64,000 nucleotides of DNA, taken from Streptantibioticus parmotrematis (GTDB lineage Bacteria; Actinomycetota; Actinomycetes; Streptomycetales; Streptomycetaceae). The notes below the pieces were generated by a model, which ran no database searches, was not told the DNA's origin, and was given only the letters and a program-made list of their open reading frames with translations. The stretch lies in NCBI RefSeq assembly GCF_019890615.1, contig NZ_JAINVZ010000007.1, positions 1 through 64,000 on the forward strand, given 5' to 3'. Every line of letters begins with the position of its first letter. Positions within the stretch are counted from its first letter, which is position 1. Both the position numbers and the translations under genes were made by a program. Of the stretch, positions 44,493 to 54,544 are shown one piece after another.

Positions 44493-46622
44493 TTACGCCG
44501 GGACGCTCGCCACTCCCGGGGCGAGGAACGGCTTGCCGTTCACCCGCTGCGAGACGCCCTCGCGGTCCAGGTACGGGGTGATGCCGCCCAGGTGGAACGG
44601 CCAGCCCGCGCCGGTGATCAGGCACAGGTCGATGTCCTGCGCCTCGGCGACCACGCCCTCGTCGAGCATGATGCCGATCTCCTGCGCCACCGCGTCGAGG
44701 ACGCGGGCGCGCACCTGCTCCTCGGTGAGCTTGACGTCGCCCTGCTTGAGCAGCGCCGCGACCTCCGGGTCCAGCTCCGGCTTACCGGAGTCGTAGACGT
44801 AGAAGCCGCGCTTGCCCGCCTCCACGACCGCCTTGAGGTTCGGGGAGACCGTGAAGCGGTCGGGGAACGCGCCGTGCAGCGTCTCGGAGACGTGCAGGCC
44901 GATCGCCGGGCCGACCAGCTCCAGCAGCACCAGCGGCGACATCGGCAGACCCAGCGGCTCGATCGCCCGCTCGGCGACGGCGACCTCGGTGCCCTCGTCG
45001 ATGACGTTCTGGATCTCGCCCATGAAGCGGGTCAGGATGCGGTTGACCACGAACGCCGGGGCGTCCTTGACCAGCACCGCGGTCTTCTTCAGCTTCCTGG
45101 CCACGGCGAACGCGGTGGCCAGCGACGCGTCGTCGGTCTTCTCGCCGCGCACGATCTCCAGCAGCGGCAGGATCGCGACCGGATTGAAGAAGTGGAAGCC
45201 CACGACCCGCTCGGGGTGCTCGAGCTTCGAGGCCATCTCCGAGACCGACAGCGACGAGGTGTTGGTCGCCAGGATGGTCTCCGGCTTCACCACCGCCTCG
45301 ACCTCGGCGAACACCTGCTGCTTGACGCCGATCTCCTCGAAGACCGCCTCGATGACGAAGTCCGCGTCACCGAACGCCTCGGCCTTGTCCAGCGAACCGG
45401 ACACCAGCGCCTTGAGGCGGTTGGCCTTGTCGCCGTTCACCCGGCCCTTGGCCAGCAGCTTGTCGATCTCGCCGTGGACGTAGCCCACGCCCTTGTCGAT
45501 CCGCGCCTGGTCGATGTCGGTCAGCACGACCGGCACCTCCAGGCGGCGCGCGAACAGCAGCGCCAGCTGCGAGGCCATCAGGCCCGCGCCGACCACGCCG
45601 ACCTTCGTCACCGGGCGCGCGAAGTTCTTGTCCGGCGCGCCGGCCGGGCGCTTGCCGCGCTTCTGGACGAGGTTGAACGCGTAGATGCCGCTGCGCAGTT
45701 CGCCGCCCATGATCAGGTCGGCCAGCGCGGTGTCCTCCGCGTCGAAGCCCTGACCCAGGTCGCCGTTCTTGGCCGCCGCGATGATGTCCAGCGCCCGGTA
45801 GGCGGCCGGGGCCGCGCCGTGCACCTTGCCGTCGGCGATGAACCGGCCGCGGGCGACCGCCTGGTCCCAGGCCTCGCCCCGGTCGATCTCGGGACGGGCG
45901 ACCTGGATCTCGCCCTTGAGCACCGAGGCCGTCCAGGCCAGCGACTGCTCCAGGAAGTCCGCGCCGTCGAACAGCGCGTCGGCGATGCCGAGTTCGAAGA
46001 CCTGCTCACCCTTGAGCTGCTTGTTCTGGTTGAGCGAGTTCTCGATGATGACGGAGACCGCGCGGTCCGCGCCGATCAGGTTCGGCAGCAGCGTGCAGCC
46101 GCCCCAGCCCGGCACCAGGCCGAGGAAGACCTCGGGCAGCGAGAACGCGGGCAGCGCGCGGGAGACCGTGCGGTACTGGCAGTGCAGGCCGACCTCGACG
46201 CCGCCGCCCATCGCCGCGCCGTTGTAGTACGCGAAGGTGGGCACCGCGAGCGTGGCGAGGCGCTTGAAGACGTCGTGGCCGCCCTTGCCGATGGCCAGCG
46301 CGTCCTCGTGCCGCTTGAGCAGCTCGACGCCCTTGAGGTCCGCGCCGACCGCGAAGATGAACGGCTTGCCGGTGATGCCGACGCCGACGATCTCGCCCGC
46401 GGCGGACTCCTTCTCCACCTGGTCGATCGCCGCGCTCAGGTTGCCCAGGGACTGCGGGCCGAAGGTGGTCGGCTTGGTGTGGTCGAAGCCGTTGTCCAGC
46501 GTGATCAGCGCGAAGCGGCCCGCGCCGGACGGCAGGTCGAGGTGGCGTACGTGCGCGGACGTGACGACCTCGTCGGGGAACAGCTCGGCCGCGCCCTTCA
46601 ACAGCTCAGCGGTCGTGCTCAC
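44493..46622 (-). CDS. fadB: fatty-acid oxidation complex alpha subunit FadB (hydratase/3-hydroxyacyl-CoA dehydrogenase)
   Basis: A 709-residue two-domain enzyme. The N-terminal crotonase part has LITLDNGFDHTKPTTFGPQSL, FIFAVGADLKGVELL and NGAAMGGGVEVGLHC. The C-terminal NAD-dependent part begins near residue 335 with VGVVGAGLMASQLALLFARR and continues with FVIEAVFEE, NTSSLSVSEMA, VVGFHFFNPVAILPLLEIVRG and PAFVVNRIL. It performs the middle two beta-oxidation steps. GTG start coupled by GTGA to fadA. The GLMAS nucleotide loop keeps the G-x-G-x2-A/S pattern. Confidence 0.95.
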   Translation of the reverse strand: MSTTAELLKGAAELFPDEVVTSAHVRHLDLPSGAGRFALITLDNGFDHTKPTTFGPQSLGNLSAAIDQVEKESAAGEIVGVGITGKPFIFAVGADLKGVELLKRHEDALAIGKGGHDVFKRLATLAVPTFAYYNGAAMGGGVEVGLHCQYRTVSRALPAFSLPEVFLGLVPGWGGCTLLPNLIGADRAVSVIIENSLNQNKQLKGEQVFELGIADALFDGADFLEQSLAWTASVLKGEIQVARPEIDRGEAWDQAVARGRFIADGKVHGAAPAAYRALDIIAAAKNGDLGQGFDAEDTALADLIMGGELRSGIYAFNLVQKRGKRPAGAPDKNFARPVTKVGVVGAGLMASQLALLFARRLEVPVVLTDIDQARIDKGVGYVHGEIDKLLAKGRVNGDKANRLKALVSGSLDKAEAFGDADFVIEAVFEEIGVKQQVFAEVEAVVKPETILATNTSSLSVSEMASKLEHPERVVGFHFFNPVAILPLLEIVRGEKTDDASLATAFAVARKLKKTAVLVKDAPAFVVNRILTRFMGEIQNVIDEGTEVAVAERAIEPLGLPMSPLVLLELVGPAIGLHVSETLHGAFPDRFTVSPNLKAVVEAGKRGFYVYDSGKPELDPEVAALLKQGDVKLTEEQVRARVLDAVAQEIGIMLDEGVVAEAQDIDLCLITGAGWPFHLGGITPYLDREGVSQRVNGKPFLAPGVASVPA

Positions 46623-47839
46623 TTGTTGCCTCCGTCGAAGTGCGGGTTCTCCCAGATCACGGTGCCGCCCATGCCGAAGCCGACGCACATGGTGGTCAGG
46701 CCGTAGCGGACGTGCGGCTGCTCCTCGAACTGGCGGGCCAGCTGCGTCATCAGCCGCACGCCGGAGGAGGCCAGCGGGTGGCCGAACGCGATCGCGCCGC
46801 CGTACTGGTTGACGCGCGCGTCGTCGTCGGCGATGCCGTAGTGGTCGAGCAGCGCGAGCACCTGGACGGCGAACGCCTCGTTGATCTCGAACAGGCCGAT
46901 GTCGTCGATGGTCAGGCCCGCCTTGGCGAGCGCCTTCTCGGTCGACGGGATCGGGCCGAAGCCCATCACCTCGGGCTCGACACCGGCGAAGGAGTAGGAG
47001 ACCAGCCGCATCCGCACCGGCAGTTCCAGCTCGCGGGCGACGTCCTCGGCGGCCAGCAGCGAGGCGGTGGCACCGTCGTTGAGACCGGCGGCGTTGCCCG
47101 CGGTGACCCGGCCGTGCGCGCGGAACGGGGTCTTGAGGCCCGCCAGGTTCTCCAGCGTGGTGCCCGGGCGCATCGGCTCGTCGGCGGTGGCCAGGCCCCA
47201 GCCGGTCTCCCCGGCTTCCGGGCTGGTGCGGCGGATCGCGATCGGCACCAGGTCCTGCTGGATGCTGCCGTTGGCGTACGCCTTCGCGGCCTTCTCCTGG
47301 CTGCGCACGGCGTACTCGTCGGCACGCAGCTTGGTGATGTGCGGGAAGCGGTCGTGCAGGTTCTCCGCCGTCATGCCCATGAACATGGCGGACTCGTCGA
47401 CCAGCTTCTCGGAGACGAAGCGCGGGTTGGGGTCGACGCCCTCGCCCATCGGGTGGCGGCCCATGTGCTCCACGCCACCTGCCACCACGACGTCGTACGC
47501 GCCGAAGGCGATGCCGCCCGCGGTGGTGGTCACCGCGGTCATCGCGCCCGCGCACATGCGGTCGATGGCGAAGCCGGGGACGGTCGTCGGCAGCCCGGCG
47601 AGGATGGCGGCCGTGCGGCCGATGGTCAGGCCCTGGTCGCCGATCTGCGTGGTGGCGGCGATCGCGACCTCGTCGACGCGGGCGGGGTCCAGGTCCGGGT
47701 TGCGCCGCAGCAGCTCCCGGATGCACTTGATCACCAGATCGTCGGCGCGGGTCTCGTGGTAGATGCCCTTCGGGCCCGCCTTGCCGAACGGGGTGCGGAC
47801 GCCGTCGACGAAGACGACGTCCCTAGCGGTACGAGGCAC
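46619..47839 (-). CDS. fadA: acetyl-CoA acyltransferase (thiolase) FadA
   Basis: Thiolytic last step of beta-oxidation, 406 residues. Active residues: Cys in DRMCAGAM (about residue 95), His in AFGHPLASSG, and Cys in TMCVGFGMGG near the C-terminus; NEAFAVQVLAL is also present. GTG start behind GGAGGAGAG. Upstream lies a TACT-N4-AGTA palindrome that may control the fadAB operon. Co-translated with fadB. Confidence 0.95.
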   Translation of the reverse strand: MPRTARDVVFVDGVRTPFGKAGPKGIYHETRADDLVIKCIRELLRRNPDLDPARVDEVAIAATTQIGDQGLTIGRTAAILAGLPTTVPGFAIDRMCAGAMTAVTTTAGGIAFGAYDVVVAGGVEHMGRHPMGEGVDPNPRFVSEKLVDESAMFMGMTAENLHDRFPHITKLRADEYAVRSQEKAAKAYANGSIQQDLVPIAIRRTSPEAGETGWGLATADEPMRPGTTLENLAGLKTPFRAHGRVTAGNAAGLNDGATASLLAAEDVARELELPVRMRLVSYSFAGVEPEVMGFGPIPSTEKALAKAGLTIDDIGLFEINEAFAVQVLALLDHYGIADDDARVNQYGGAIAFGHPLASSGVRLMTQLARQFEEQPHVRYGLTTMCVGFGMGGTVIWENPHFDGGNK

Positions 47840-47911
47840 GTTGGCTCTCCTCCAGATGCGGGGGCGCTGCGGGAGCCGCCACGAGTACGACGGCGGCTCA
47901 CCCTGACCATG

Positions 47912-47927
47912 CTACTTGCGAGTAACC
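47912..47927. promoter_or_regulatory. TACT-TGCG-AGTA operator-like site upstream of fadAB
   Basis: TACT (47914) and AGTA (47922) flank TGCG inside GCTACTTGCGAGTAAC, 75 bases before fadA. The layout resembles TetR-family fatty-acid regulators' TTACT-N4-AGTAA sites. The rest of the 47840-48047 gap holds Gly/Pro-rich-looking GC repeats but no gene. Confidence 0.4.
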
Positions 47928-48047
47928 AACGTGCCCAGTCCCCCCACCGCAAGCGGCGAAGGTCACACCGCCGGGAGGGTTGGCGCCACGCCTCCGGGGG
48001 TGGGCGTCAGGGCTCCGCAGCCCGGGCTCCACGCCCCCGGGCGGGCG

Positions 48048-49295
48048 CTACGCCTCCGGGGCCGGGGTGCGCAGCGCCTTCGCGATCACGTCGGCGACCA
48101 GGCCGACTTGCCACGGCCGGGCGCCGCGCTCGCGCAGCCGCTCGGCGACCGCCTCCGGCGTCGGGTCGGCGGGCGGCTCCCAGCACACCCGGCGCACGGT
48201 GTCCGGTGAGATCAGGTTCTCCTGCGGCAGGTTCAGCCGCTCGGCCTCGGCGGTGACGGCGGCGCGGGCCGCCGCGAGCCGGGCGGCGGCGGCCGGGTCG
48301 CGATCGGCCCAGGAACGCGGCGGCGGCGGACCGGACGGCGCGGGTCCCGGCTGCGGCAGGTCGCGCTCGGGCATCGCCTTCACCCGTTCCACGGCGTCCT
48401 GCCAGACCTCCAGCTGGCGGCGGCCGACCCGGTTGCCGAAGCCGGGCAGCGCGGCGAGGGCGTGCACGTTGGCCGGCACGGCCAGGGCGGCGGCCACGAT
48501 GGCCGCGTCGGTCAGGACCCGGCCGGGGGAGACGTCCCGCTCCTGGGCGATGTGGTCGCGCAGCGTCCACAACTCCCGTACGACGCCCAGCTGTCGGCGG
48601 CGCCTGACCTTGTGCATTCCCGAGGTGCGGCGCCACGGGTCGGTGCGCGGGGCGGGCGGCGGGGCGGCGGCGATCGCGGCGAACTCCTGCAGCGCCCACT
48701 CCAGCTTGCCCTGCTCGCGCAGCTCCGCCTCCAGCGCGTCGCGCAGGTCGACCAGCAGCTCGACGTCGAGCGCGGCGTAGCGCAGCCAGGGCTCGGGCAG
48801 CGGCCGGGTCGACCAGTCGACCGCCGAGTGCCCCTTCTCCAGCGCGTACCCGAGCACGCTCTCGACCATCGCGCCGAGGCCGACCCGGGGGAACCCGGCC
48901 AGCCGTCCGGCCAGTTCGGTGTCGAAGAGCCCGCGCGGGCGCATCCCGATCTCCGCCAGGCACGGCAGGTCCTGGGTCGCCGCGTGCAGGATCCATTCGG
49001 CGTCGGCGATGGCGTCGCCCAGCGCGGTCAGTTCACCGCAGGCGATGGGGTCGATCAGCGCGGTCCCAGCTCCGGCCCGGCGCAGCTGGACCAGGTAGGC
49101 CCGCTGCCCGTAGCGGTAACCGGATGCGCGCTCGGCGTCGACGGCGACAGGTCCGGAGCCGGCGGCGAACGCCGCCACCACCTCGGCGAGGGCTTCCGGG
49201 CTGGCGGTCACCGGCGGGATGCCCTCGCGCGGATCCAGCAGCGGGACCGGCGCCGGGATGTCTTCGCTTGCTGCGGTCTCTCGGGCGTCGGTCAC
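48048..49295 (-). CDS. ribonuclease D-like 3'-5' exonuclease with HRDC domain
   Basis: DEDD exonuclease, 415 residues. Exo I VAVDAERASGYRYGQRAYLVQL (Asp-x-Glu), Exo II around LHAATQDLPCLAEIG, Exo III RYAALDVELLVDLRDAL (Tyr-x3-Asp). An HRDC domain follows (RRRRQLGVVRELWTLRDHIAQERDVSPGRVLTDAAI), with a second C-terminal helical domain. It likely trims the 3' ends of tRNA and other RNAs. The GTG start gives the usual N-terminus. No operon partner is evident; fadA begins 208 bases downstream. Confidence 0.92.
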   Translation of the reverse strand: MTDARETAASEDIPAPVPLLDPREGIPPVTASPEALAEVVAAFAAGSGPVAVDAERASGYRYGQRAYLVQLRRAGAGTALIDPIACGELTALGDAIADAEWILHAATQDLPCLAEIGMRPRGLFDTELAGRLAGFPRVGLGAMVESVLGYALEKGHSAVDWSTRPLPEPWLRYAALDVELLVDLRDALEAELREQGKLEWALQEFAAIAAAPPPAPRTDPWRRTSGMHKVRRRRQLGVVRELWTLRDHIAQERDVSPGRVLTDAAIVAAALAVPANVHALAALPGFGNRVGRRQLEVWQDAVERVKAMPERDLPQPGPAPSGPPPPRSWADRDPAAAARLAAARAAVTAEAERLNLPQENLISPDTVRRVCWEPPADPTPEAVAERLRERGARPWQVGLVADVIAKALRTPAPEA

Positions 49296-49348
49296 CCGTC
49301 AAGGGTAGCCGGGCCCGCCGGGGGCGGACCGGCGCGATGTTCCGTCCT

Positions 49349-49413
49349 GCGGAACCGGGGCGCGCTCCGGCGCAGCGGACATGCGGAACCGGGGCACACC
49401 CCGGCGCAGCGGA
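49349..49413. repeat. 34-bp-period direct repeat between whiI and the RNase D gene
   Basis: A 31-base unit starting GCGGAACCGGGGC and ending CCGGCGCAGCGGA occurs at 49349 and 49383 with three mismatches. The second copy runs into the 38-bp palindrome. Confidence 0.75.
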
Positions 49414-49449
49414 ACGCCTGCCGACGGAACGTTCCGTCGGCAGGCGTTC
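49412..49449. terminator. 38-bp perfect palindrome downstream of whiI
   Basis: GAACGCCTGCCGACGGAAC followed at once by its exact reverse complement, with zero spacer. It lies 16 bases after the whiI stop, on the minus strand. A hairpin here would end whiI transcription; the spacerless symmetry is also what a DNA-binding or nicking target would look like. Confidence 0.75.
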
Positions 49450-49464
49450 GAATCCGCGGTGGCG

Positions 49465-50127
49465 TCAGTGGATGATGCCGGTGCGCAGCGCCACCGCCAC
49501 CATTCCGGCGCGGTCACCGGTGCCCAGCTTGCGGGCGATGCGGGCGAGGTGGCTCTTGACGGTGAGCGCGGACAGGCCCATCGAGACGCCGATCGCCTTG
49601 TTGGACTGGCCCTCGGCGACCAGCCGCAGCACCTCCACCTCGCGGCCGGACAGCTCCCGGTAGCCGCCGGGGTGGCCGGGGGCGCCCGGGGGGCGGCGCT
49701 GCATGCGGGCGCCGGGCGCGCCGATCGGGGCGGCGCCGGGGCGCTGGGCGAGGCCGACGTTGGTCCGGGTGCCGGTGACCACGTAGCCCTTGACGCCGCC
49801 GGCCAGCGCGTTGCGTACCGCGCCGATGTCGTCTGCGGCCGACAGCGCCAGGCCGTTGGGCCAGCCCGCCGCCCTGGTCTCCGCGAGGAGGGTCAGCCCG
49901 GAACCGTCGGGCAGGTGGACGTCGGCGACGCAGATGTCGCGTGGCGTGCCGACCCGGGGGCGGGCCTCCGCGATGGACGACGCTTCGATCACGTCACGGA
50001 CGCCGAGCGCCCACAGATGCCGGGTGACAGTGCTGCGGACGCGGGGGTCGGCGACGACGACCATGGCCGTCGGCTTGATCGGGCGGTAGGCGACCAGGCT
50101 TGTGGGGTGGTCGAGAAGAACCGACAC
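49465..50127 (-). CDS. whiI: atypical response regulator WhiI (sporulation)
   Basis: A 220-residue NarL/LuxR-type regulator needed for late sporulation in Streptomyces aerial hyphae. The receiver domain keeps Asp69 ([12 protein letters not shown]), but the usual N-terminal acidic pair is reduced to one (D27 in VVVADPR) and the conserved lysine region reads GYVVTG. This fits an atypical, possibly phosphorylation-independent regulator. The C-terminal HTH spans about 157-214 ([39 protein letters not shown]). I recognise it from its near identity in memory to S. coelicolor WhiI. No paired kinase is nearby. GTG start behind AGGAGGC. Confidence 0.93.
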   Translation of the reverse strand: MSVLLDHPTSLVAYRPIKPTAMVVVADPRVRSTVTRHLWALGVRDVIEASSIAEARPRVGTPRDICVADVHLPDGSGLTLLAETRAAGWPNGLALSAADDIGAVRNALAGGVKGYVVTGTRTNVGLAQRPGAAPIGAPGARMQRRPPGAPGHPGGYRELSGREVEVLRLVAEGQSNKAIGVSMGLSALTVKSHLARIARKLGTGDRAGMVAVALRTGIIH

Positions 50128-50205
50128 CGGGCCTCCTGTGCAGTGGCGGACCGTGTCCGGCGGGGGAGGGCCGGCGGGTACCGCGAGGATTAGTGGTCAC
50201 AGTCC

Positions 50206-50233
50206 TCTTCGGCAGTATGTGAACCCGGCTTTA
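50206..50233 (-). promoter_or_regulatory. sigma-WhiG-type promoter of whiI
   Basis: Minus strand TAAA (50230-50233), 16-base spacer, GCCGAAGA (50206-50213). This compares with the sigma-WhiG consensus TAAA-N15/16-GCCGATAA. It lies about 80 bases before the whiI start, and whiI is a known sigma-WhiG-dependent gene. The rest of the 310-base gap holds a small stem-loop (50276-50290), a TTTCGCGCGAAA palindrome (50293-50304) and no gene. Confidence 0.75.
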
Positions 50234-50437
50234 GAGAAAGATCACGATTTATTCGGTAACGTTCCGGGCAAGAAGGATCGCCAAGCGATCGTTTTCGCGC
50301 GAAAGTGCGACAGCTGCGGTCATCTGACGGGCTGTCGTGAGGACCCCGGCCGTTCGGCGCTCGCGTCGGCCCCGGAGCGGGAACGCTCGCGCCGGACGCG
50401 GGGGCAAGAATCCGGCCGGTTGGCCGGATTCAGTCCA

Positions 50438-51061
50438 TCACCTCGGGCCGCGGCGGTTCGGCAGCGACACGACCCCGCCGCCCTGCTCGGCACCCGCCGA
50501 CGGCGGCAGGCCCGCACCCGCGCACAGCAGCTCGCACCACGCCGCCAGGTGCGCCGCGGCGTCCGGCCCGCCCGCCGCGGTGTCCTGCGGCGTCCACGAG
50601 GCCCGCACCTCGATCTGGGTACTGTCCGGGCGCTCCGCGAGCGCGCCGAAGTAGTGCGAGGAACTGCGCGAGACCGTGCCGCTCGGCTCGCCGTACGCCG
50701 CACCACGCGCCGCCAGCGCACCCGTCAGCCACGACCAGCACACCTCGGGCAGCAGCGGGTCGGCCGCCATCTCCGGCTCCAGGTCCGCGCGGGCCAGCGT
50801 CACCACCCGGAACGTGCCGTTCCAGGCCTCCTGTCCGGCCGGGTCGTGCAGCAGCACCAGCCGCCCGTCCGCCAGTTCCTCCCCCTCCACCAGCACCGAC
50901 GCCTCCATCGCGCAGGCGTACGGGGCGAGTTTGCGGGGCGCCGGCATCGGCGCCAGTTCCACCTCCGGCCGCACCCGGGCCGCCCGCAACGTGTCGACCG
51001 CCCGCTGGAACACCAGTGGTGCTCCGTCCCCGTCCTCGGAGTGCCCCTGTGCCGCTGCCAT
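50438..51061 (-). CDS. DUF3000 family protein
   Basis: A 207-residue conserved actinobacterial protein of unknown function. [86 protein letters not shown] and [26 protein letters not shown] are the recognisable blocks. It has no signal peptide or membrane helix. The ATG at 51061 gives the family length; the same frame is open far upstream only as the antisense of hemE. Divergent from hemE with 90 bases between starts, an arrangement I recall being conserved in Streptomyces. Confidence 0.8.
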   Translation of the reverse strand: MAAAQGHSEDGDGAPLVFQRAVDTLRAARVRPEVELAPMPAPRKLAPYACAMEASVLVEGEELADGRLVLLHDPAGQEAWNGTFRVVTLARADLEPEMAADPLLPEVCWSWLTGALAARGAAYGEPSGTVSRSSSHYFGALAERPDSTQIEVRASWTPQDTAAGGPDAAAHLAAWCELLCAGAGLPPSAGAEQGGGVVSLPNRRGPR

Positions 51062-51151
51062 GCCCGGAAGACTAGGCCGCCCGCATCCCCGCGTACGGGA
51101 AGGCCGTGGGCGCGGCGGGTCGCTCCTTCGGCCCATGCGAAGATTCACCCC

Positions 51152-52225
51152 GTGAGTGCTGACGAGCGTGCCGCTGCCGACCACCGCCCCACCTCCGCGA
51201 CCCGTGGGTCCGCGTTCATCCGCGCCTGCCGACGCGAGCCGGTGCCGCACACCCCGGTGTGGTTCATGCGGCAGGCCGGGCGCTCCCTGCCCGAGTACCA
51301 CAAGGTGCGCGAGGGCATCGCGATGCTCGACTCCTGCATGCGCCCCGACCTCGTCACCGAGATCACCCTCCAGCCGGTGCGCCGCCACAAGGTCGACGCG
51401 GCCATCTACTTCAGCGACATCGTCGTGCCGCTCAAGGCGATCGGGCTCGACCTCGACATCAAGCCCGGCGTCGGCCCCGTCGTCGCCGAGCCGGTCCGCA
51501 CCCGCGCCGACCTCGACCGGCTGCGCCCGCTGGAGCCGGACGACGTGCGTTACGTGACCGAGGCGATCGGCATGCTCACCGCCGAACTGGGCGCCACCCC
51601 GCTGATCGGCTTCGCGGGCGCGCCATTCACCCTCGCCAGCTACCTCGTCGAGGGCGGCCCGTCGCGCAACCACGAGCGCACCAAGGCCATGATGTACGGC
51701 GACCCGCAGCTGTGGGCCGACCTGCTGGACCGCCTCGCGGTCATCACCTCCGCGTTCCTGAAGGTCCAGATCGAGGCGGGCGCCTCGGCCGTGCAGCTCT
51801 TCGACTCCTGGGTCGGCGCGCTGGCCCCCGACGACTACCGGCGCTCCGTCCTGCCCGCCTCCGCCAAGGTCTTCGACGCGGTCGCCGGATACGACGTGCC
51901 GCGCATCCACTTCGGGGTCGGCAGCGGCGAGCTGCTCGGGCTGATGGGCGAGGCCGGCGCCGACGTGGTGGGCGTCGACTGGCGGGTGCCGCTCAACGAG
52001 GCCGCCAAGCGGGTCGGCCCGGGCAAGGCGCTGCAGGGCAACCTCGACCCGGCCGTCCTGTTCGCGCCGCGCACCGCCGTGGAGACCAAGGCCCGCGAGG
52101 TGCTGCACGCCGCGCAGGCCGCGCCCGGCCACGTGTTCAACCTGGGTCACGGCGTGCTGCCGACCACCGACCCGGACGCGCTCACCGCGCTCGTGGAGTT
52201 CGTCCACACCACGACCGAGCGCTGA
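51152..52225 (+). CDS. hemE: uroporphyrinogen decarboxylase
   Basis: Decarboxylates the four acetate side chains of uroporphyrinogen III to give coproporphyrinogen III. 357 residues, no cofactor. Signature [16 protein letters not shown] near residue 35, the catalytic-Asp region [32 protein letters not shown] and [16 protein letters not shown] start at 51152. First of hemE-hemY-hemQ on the plus strand; 23 bases to the next gene. Confidence 0.97.
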   Translation: MSADERAAADHRPTSATRGSAFIRACRREPVPHTPVWFMRQAGRSLPEYHKVREGIAMLDSCMRPDLVTEITLQPVRRHKVDAAIYFSDIVVPLKAIGLDLDIKPGVGPVVAEPVRTRADLDRLRPLEPDDVRYVTEAIGMLTAELGATPLIGFAGAPFTLASYLVEGGPSRNHERTKAMMYGDPQLWADLLDRLAVITSAFLKVQIEAGASAVQLFDSWVGALAPDDYRRSVLPASAKVFDAVAGYDVPRIHFGVGSGELLGLMGEAGADVVGVDWRVPLNEAAKRVGPGKALQGNLDPAVLFAPRTAVETKAREVLHAAQAAPGHVFNLGHGVLPTTDPDALTALVEFVHTTTER

Positions 52226-52248
52226 GAGCCGGTGGCACAGTGGACGGC

Positions 52249-53733
52249 ATGAGCGCAGCCTCCCCGGCCCCGCGGTCCACCTCCGGCGGTCGCCACGTCG
52301 TCGTGGTGGGCGGCGGGATCTCCGGACTCGCCGCCGCCCACCGGCTGCTGGCGGGCGGCGCCCGGGTGACGCTGCTGGAGGCCGACGGCAGGCTCGGCGG
52401 CAAGCTGTACGCGGACGAGATCGCGGGCGTGCCGGTGGACCTGGGCGCCGAGTCGATGCTCGCCCGCCGTCCCGAGGCGGTCGGCCTGGCCCGCGAGGTC
52501 GGCCTCGCCGCCGACCTCCAGCCGCCCGCCACCGCCTCCGCCGCCCTGTGGACCCGCGGCAGGCTGCGGCCGATGCCGCGCGGCCACGTCATGGGCGTGC
52601 CCGGCGACCTCGGGCCGCTGTCCGCCTCCGGGGTCCTGTCGCCCGCGGGCCTGGCCCGTATCCCGCTCGACCACGTGCTGCCGCGCACCCGGGTCGGGGA
52701 GGACGTCGCGGTCGGCGCGTTCGTCGCCGCCCGGCTCGGCCGCGAGGTCGTCGACCGCCTCGTCGAACCACTGCTCGGCGGGGTCTACGCGGGCGACGCC
52801 TACCGCATCTCGATGCGCGCCGCCGTCCCGCAGCTGTTCGAGGCGATCCGCGGCAGGCGGTCGCTGATCGAGGGCGTACGGGCCGCGCAGCGCAAGGCCG
52901 CCGCCCAGCAGGCCGCCGCCCAGCAGGCCTCCGGCCGCGCGGTGAGCGGTGAGCCGTCCGTCTTCATGGGCATCCGCGGCGGCATCGGCAGGCTGCCGCT
53001 CGCCGTCGCCGACGCCTGCCGCGCCGCCGGGGCCGACCTGCGCACCGGGACCGAGGTGTCGGCGCTGCGCAGGACCGCGCTCGGCTGGACGCTCGACGTG
53101 CGCGGTCCCGAGGGGCCCGGCCAACTGGCCGCCGACGCCGTGCTGCTGGCGGTGCCCGCCCCGGTCGCGGCGCGGCTGCTGGCCTCGGAGGCGCCCGTCG
53201 CCGCCGCCGAACTGGACACCGTCGAGTACGCGAGCATGGCGCTGGTGACGATGGCGTTCCGCCGCCGCGACCTGCTGGGCCTGCCGGGCGGAAGCGGCTT
53301 CCTGGTGCCGCCGGTCGACGGACGCACCATCAAGGCGTCCACCTTCTCCAGCCGCAAGTGGGGCTGGGTCGACGCGGCCGGTCCCGACACCTTCGTGCTG
53401 CGCACCTCCGTCGGCCGCCACGGCGACGAGGCCGATCTCGCCTGGGACGACACCGACCTCGTACGGCTCTCGCGCGAGGACCTGGGCCGCGCGGCGGGCA
53501 TCACCGCCGCGCCGGTCGCCGCCCGCGTCACCCGCTGGAACGGCGGCCTGCCGCAGTACCCGGTCGGCCATCTGGAGCGGGTCGCCCGCATCCGTGAGCA
53601 CGTCGCCAAGCTGCCCGGCGTCGCGGTGTGCGGCGCGCTCTACGACGGGGTCGGCATCCCCGCCTGCGTCGGCGGCGCCCGCGCGGCGGCGGACCGGCTG
53701 CTGGGCGAACCGGACGGCGGCACCCGGGCCTGA
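52249..53733 (+). CDS. hemY: coproporphyrinogen III/protoporphyrinogen oxidase HemY (CgoX)
   Basis: FAD enzyme of 494 residues that in actinobacteria oxidises coproporphyrinogen III to coproporphyrin III. Dinucleotide motif [29 protein letters not shown] near the N-terminus, [34 protein letters not shown], and the C-terminal [31 protein letters not shown]-binding end. An Ala/Gln run ([12 protein letters not shown], about residues 219-230) is a local low-complexity insertion. The hemQ neighbour supports the coproporphyrin-dependent role. Confidence 0.95.
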   Translation: MSAASPAPRSTSGGRHVVVVGGGISGLAAAHRLLAGGARVTLLEADGRLGGKLYADEIAGVPVDLGAESMLARRPEAVGLAREVGLAADLQPPATASAALWTRGRLRPMPRGHVMGVPGDLGPLSASGVLSPAGLARIPLDHVLPRTRVGEDVAVGAFVAARLGREVVDRLVEPLLGGVYAGDAYRISMRAAVPQLFEAIRGRRSLIEGVRAAQRKAAAQQAAAQQASGRAVSGEPSVFMGIRGGIGRLPLAVADACRAAGADLRTGTEVSALRRTALGWTLDVRGPEGPGQLAADAVLLAVPAPVAARLLASEAPVAAAELDTVEYASMALVTMAFRRRDLLGLPGGSGFLVPPVDGRTIKASTFSSRKWGWVDAAGPDTFVLRTSVGRHGDEADLAWDDTDLVRLSREDLGRAAGITAAPVAARVTRWNGGLPQYPVGHLERVARIREHVAKLPGVAVCGALYDGVGIPACVGGARAAADRLLGEPDGGTRA

Positions 53734-53788
53734 GCGGACTCGGCCACCCTGCGGCGGGGCGTGCGGCGGGGCGCGGGAGAATGTCCGC

Positions 53789-54511
53789 ATGACCGAGAAC
53801 GCTGCACCCGCCAAGGCCCCCAACGCGGGCAAGAAGGCCCGCGACCTCAACGACGTGATCCGCTACACGCTCTGGTCGGTCTTCCGGCTGCGCGACGCGC
53901 TGCCGGAGGACCGCTCCGGCTTCGCGGACGAGGTGGACGAGCTGTTCGGGCAGCTCGCCGCCAAGGACGTCACCGTGCGTGGCACGTACGACGTCTCGGG
54001 GCTGCGGGCCGACGCCGACGTCATGATCTGGTGGCACGCGGAGACCTCCGACGAGCTCCAGGACGCCTACAACCGCTTCCGCCGCACGAAGCTGGGCCGC
54101 TCGCTGGAGCCGGTGTGGTCCAACATGGCGCTGCACCGCCCGGCCGAGTTCAACAAGTCGCACGTCCCCGCGTTCCTCGCCGACGAGACGCCGCGCGACT
54201 ACGTGAGCGTCTACCCGTTCGTGCGCTCCTACGACTGGTACCTGCTGCCCGACGAGGACCGCCGCCGGATGCTCGCCGACCACGGCAAGATGGCGCGCGG
54301 CTACCCGGACGTGCGGGCCAACACCGTCGCGTCCTTCTCGCTCGGCGACTACGAGTGGATCCTCGCCTTCGAGGCCGACGAACTGCACCGCATCGTCGAC
54401 CTGATGCGCCACCTGCGCGGCTCCGAGGCGCGCCGCCACGTGCGCGAGGAGGTCCCCTTCTACACCGGCCGCCGGCGCTCGGTCGCGGAACTGGTCGAGG
54501 GCCTGGCGTAG
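53789..54511 (+). CDS. hemQ: coproheme decarboxylase HemQ (ChdC)
   Basis: Chlorite-dismutase-fold enzyme that converts coproheme to heme b with peroxide, the final step of the coproporphyrin-dependent route. 240 residues. [27 protein letters not shown], the [10 protein letters not shown] segment with the catalytic Tyr at about 142, and the proximal heme His in [12 protein letters not shown] (about 165) are present. The distal residue set lacks the Arg of true chlorite dismutases as far as can be judged. Lies 55 bases after hemY. The ferrochelatase (cpfC) is not in this window. Confidence 0.95.
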   Translation: MTENAAPAKAPNAGKKARDLNDVIRYTLWSVFRLRDALPEDRSGFADEVDELFGQLAAKDVTVRGTYDVSGLRADADVMIWWHAETSDELQDAYNRFRRTKLGRSLEPVWSNMALHRPAEFNKSHVPAFLADETPRDYVSVYPFVRSYDWYLLPDEDRRRMLADHGKMARGYPDVRANTVASFSLGDYEWILAFEADELHRIVDLMRHLRGSEARRHVREEVPFYTGRRRSVAELVEGLA

Positions 54512-54544
54512 TCGGGGGCTTGGCGCGAGCAGCCTCGCTCGAAC

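Noticed and set aside
44436-46706. 756-residue plus-strand frame opposite fadB
   Set aside because: Arg/Leu/Val/Gln/Asp-rich antisense pattern; it begins inside the bidirectional terminator and contradicts the intact fadB.
50276-50304. Small stem-loop followed by TTTT plus TTTCGCGCGAAA palindrome, possible sRNA or terminator
   Set aside because: Six-base stem, no gene on the matching strand to terminate and no promoter for an RNA; kept only as a note in the whiI gap.
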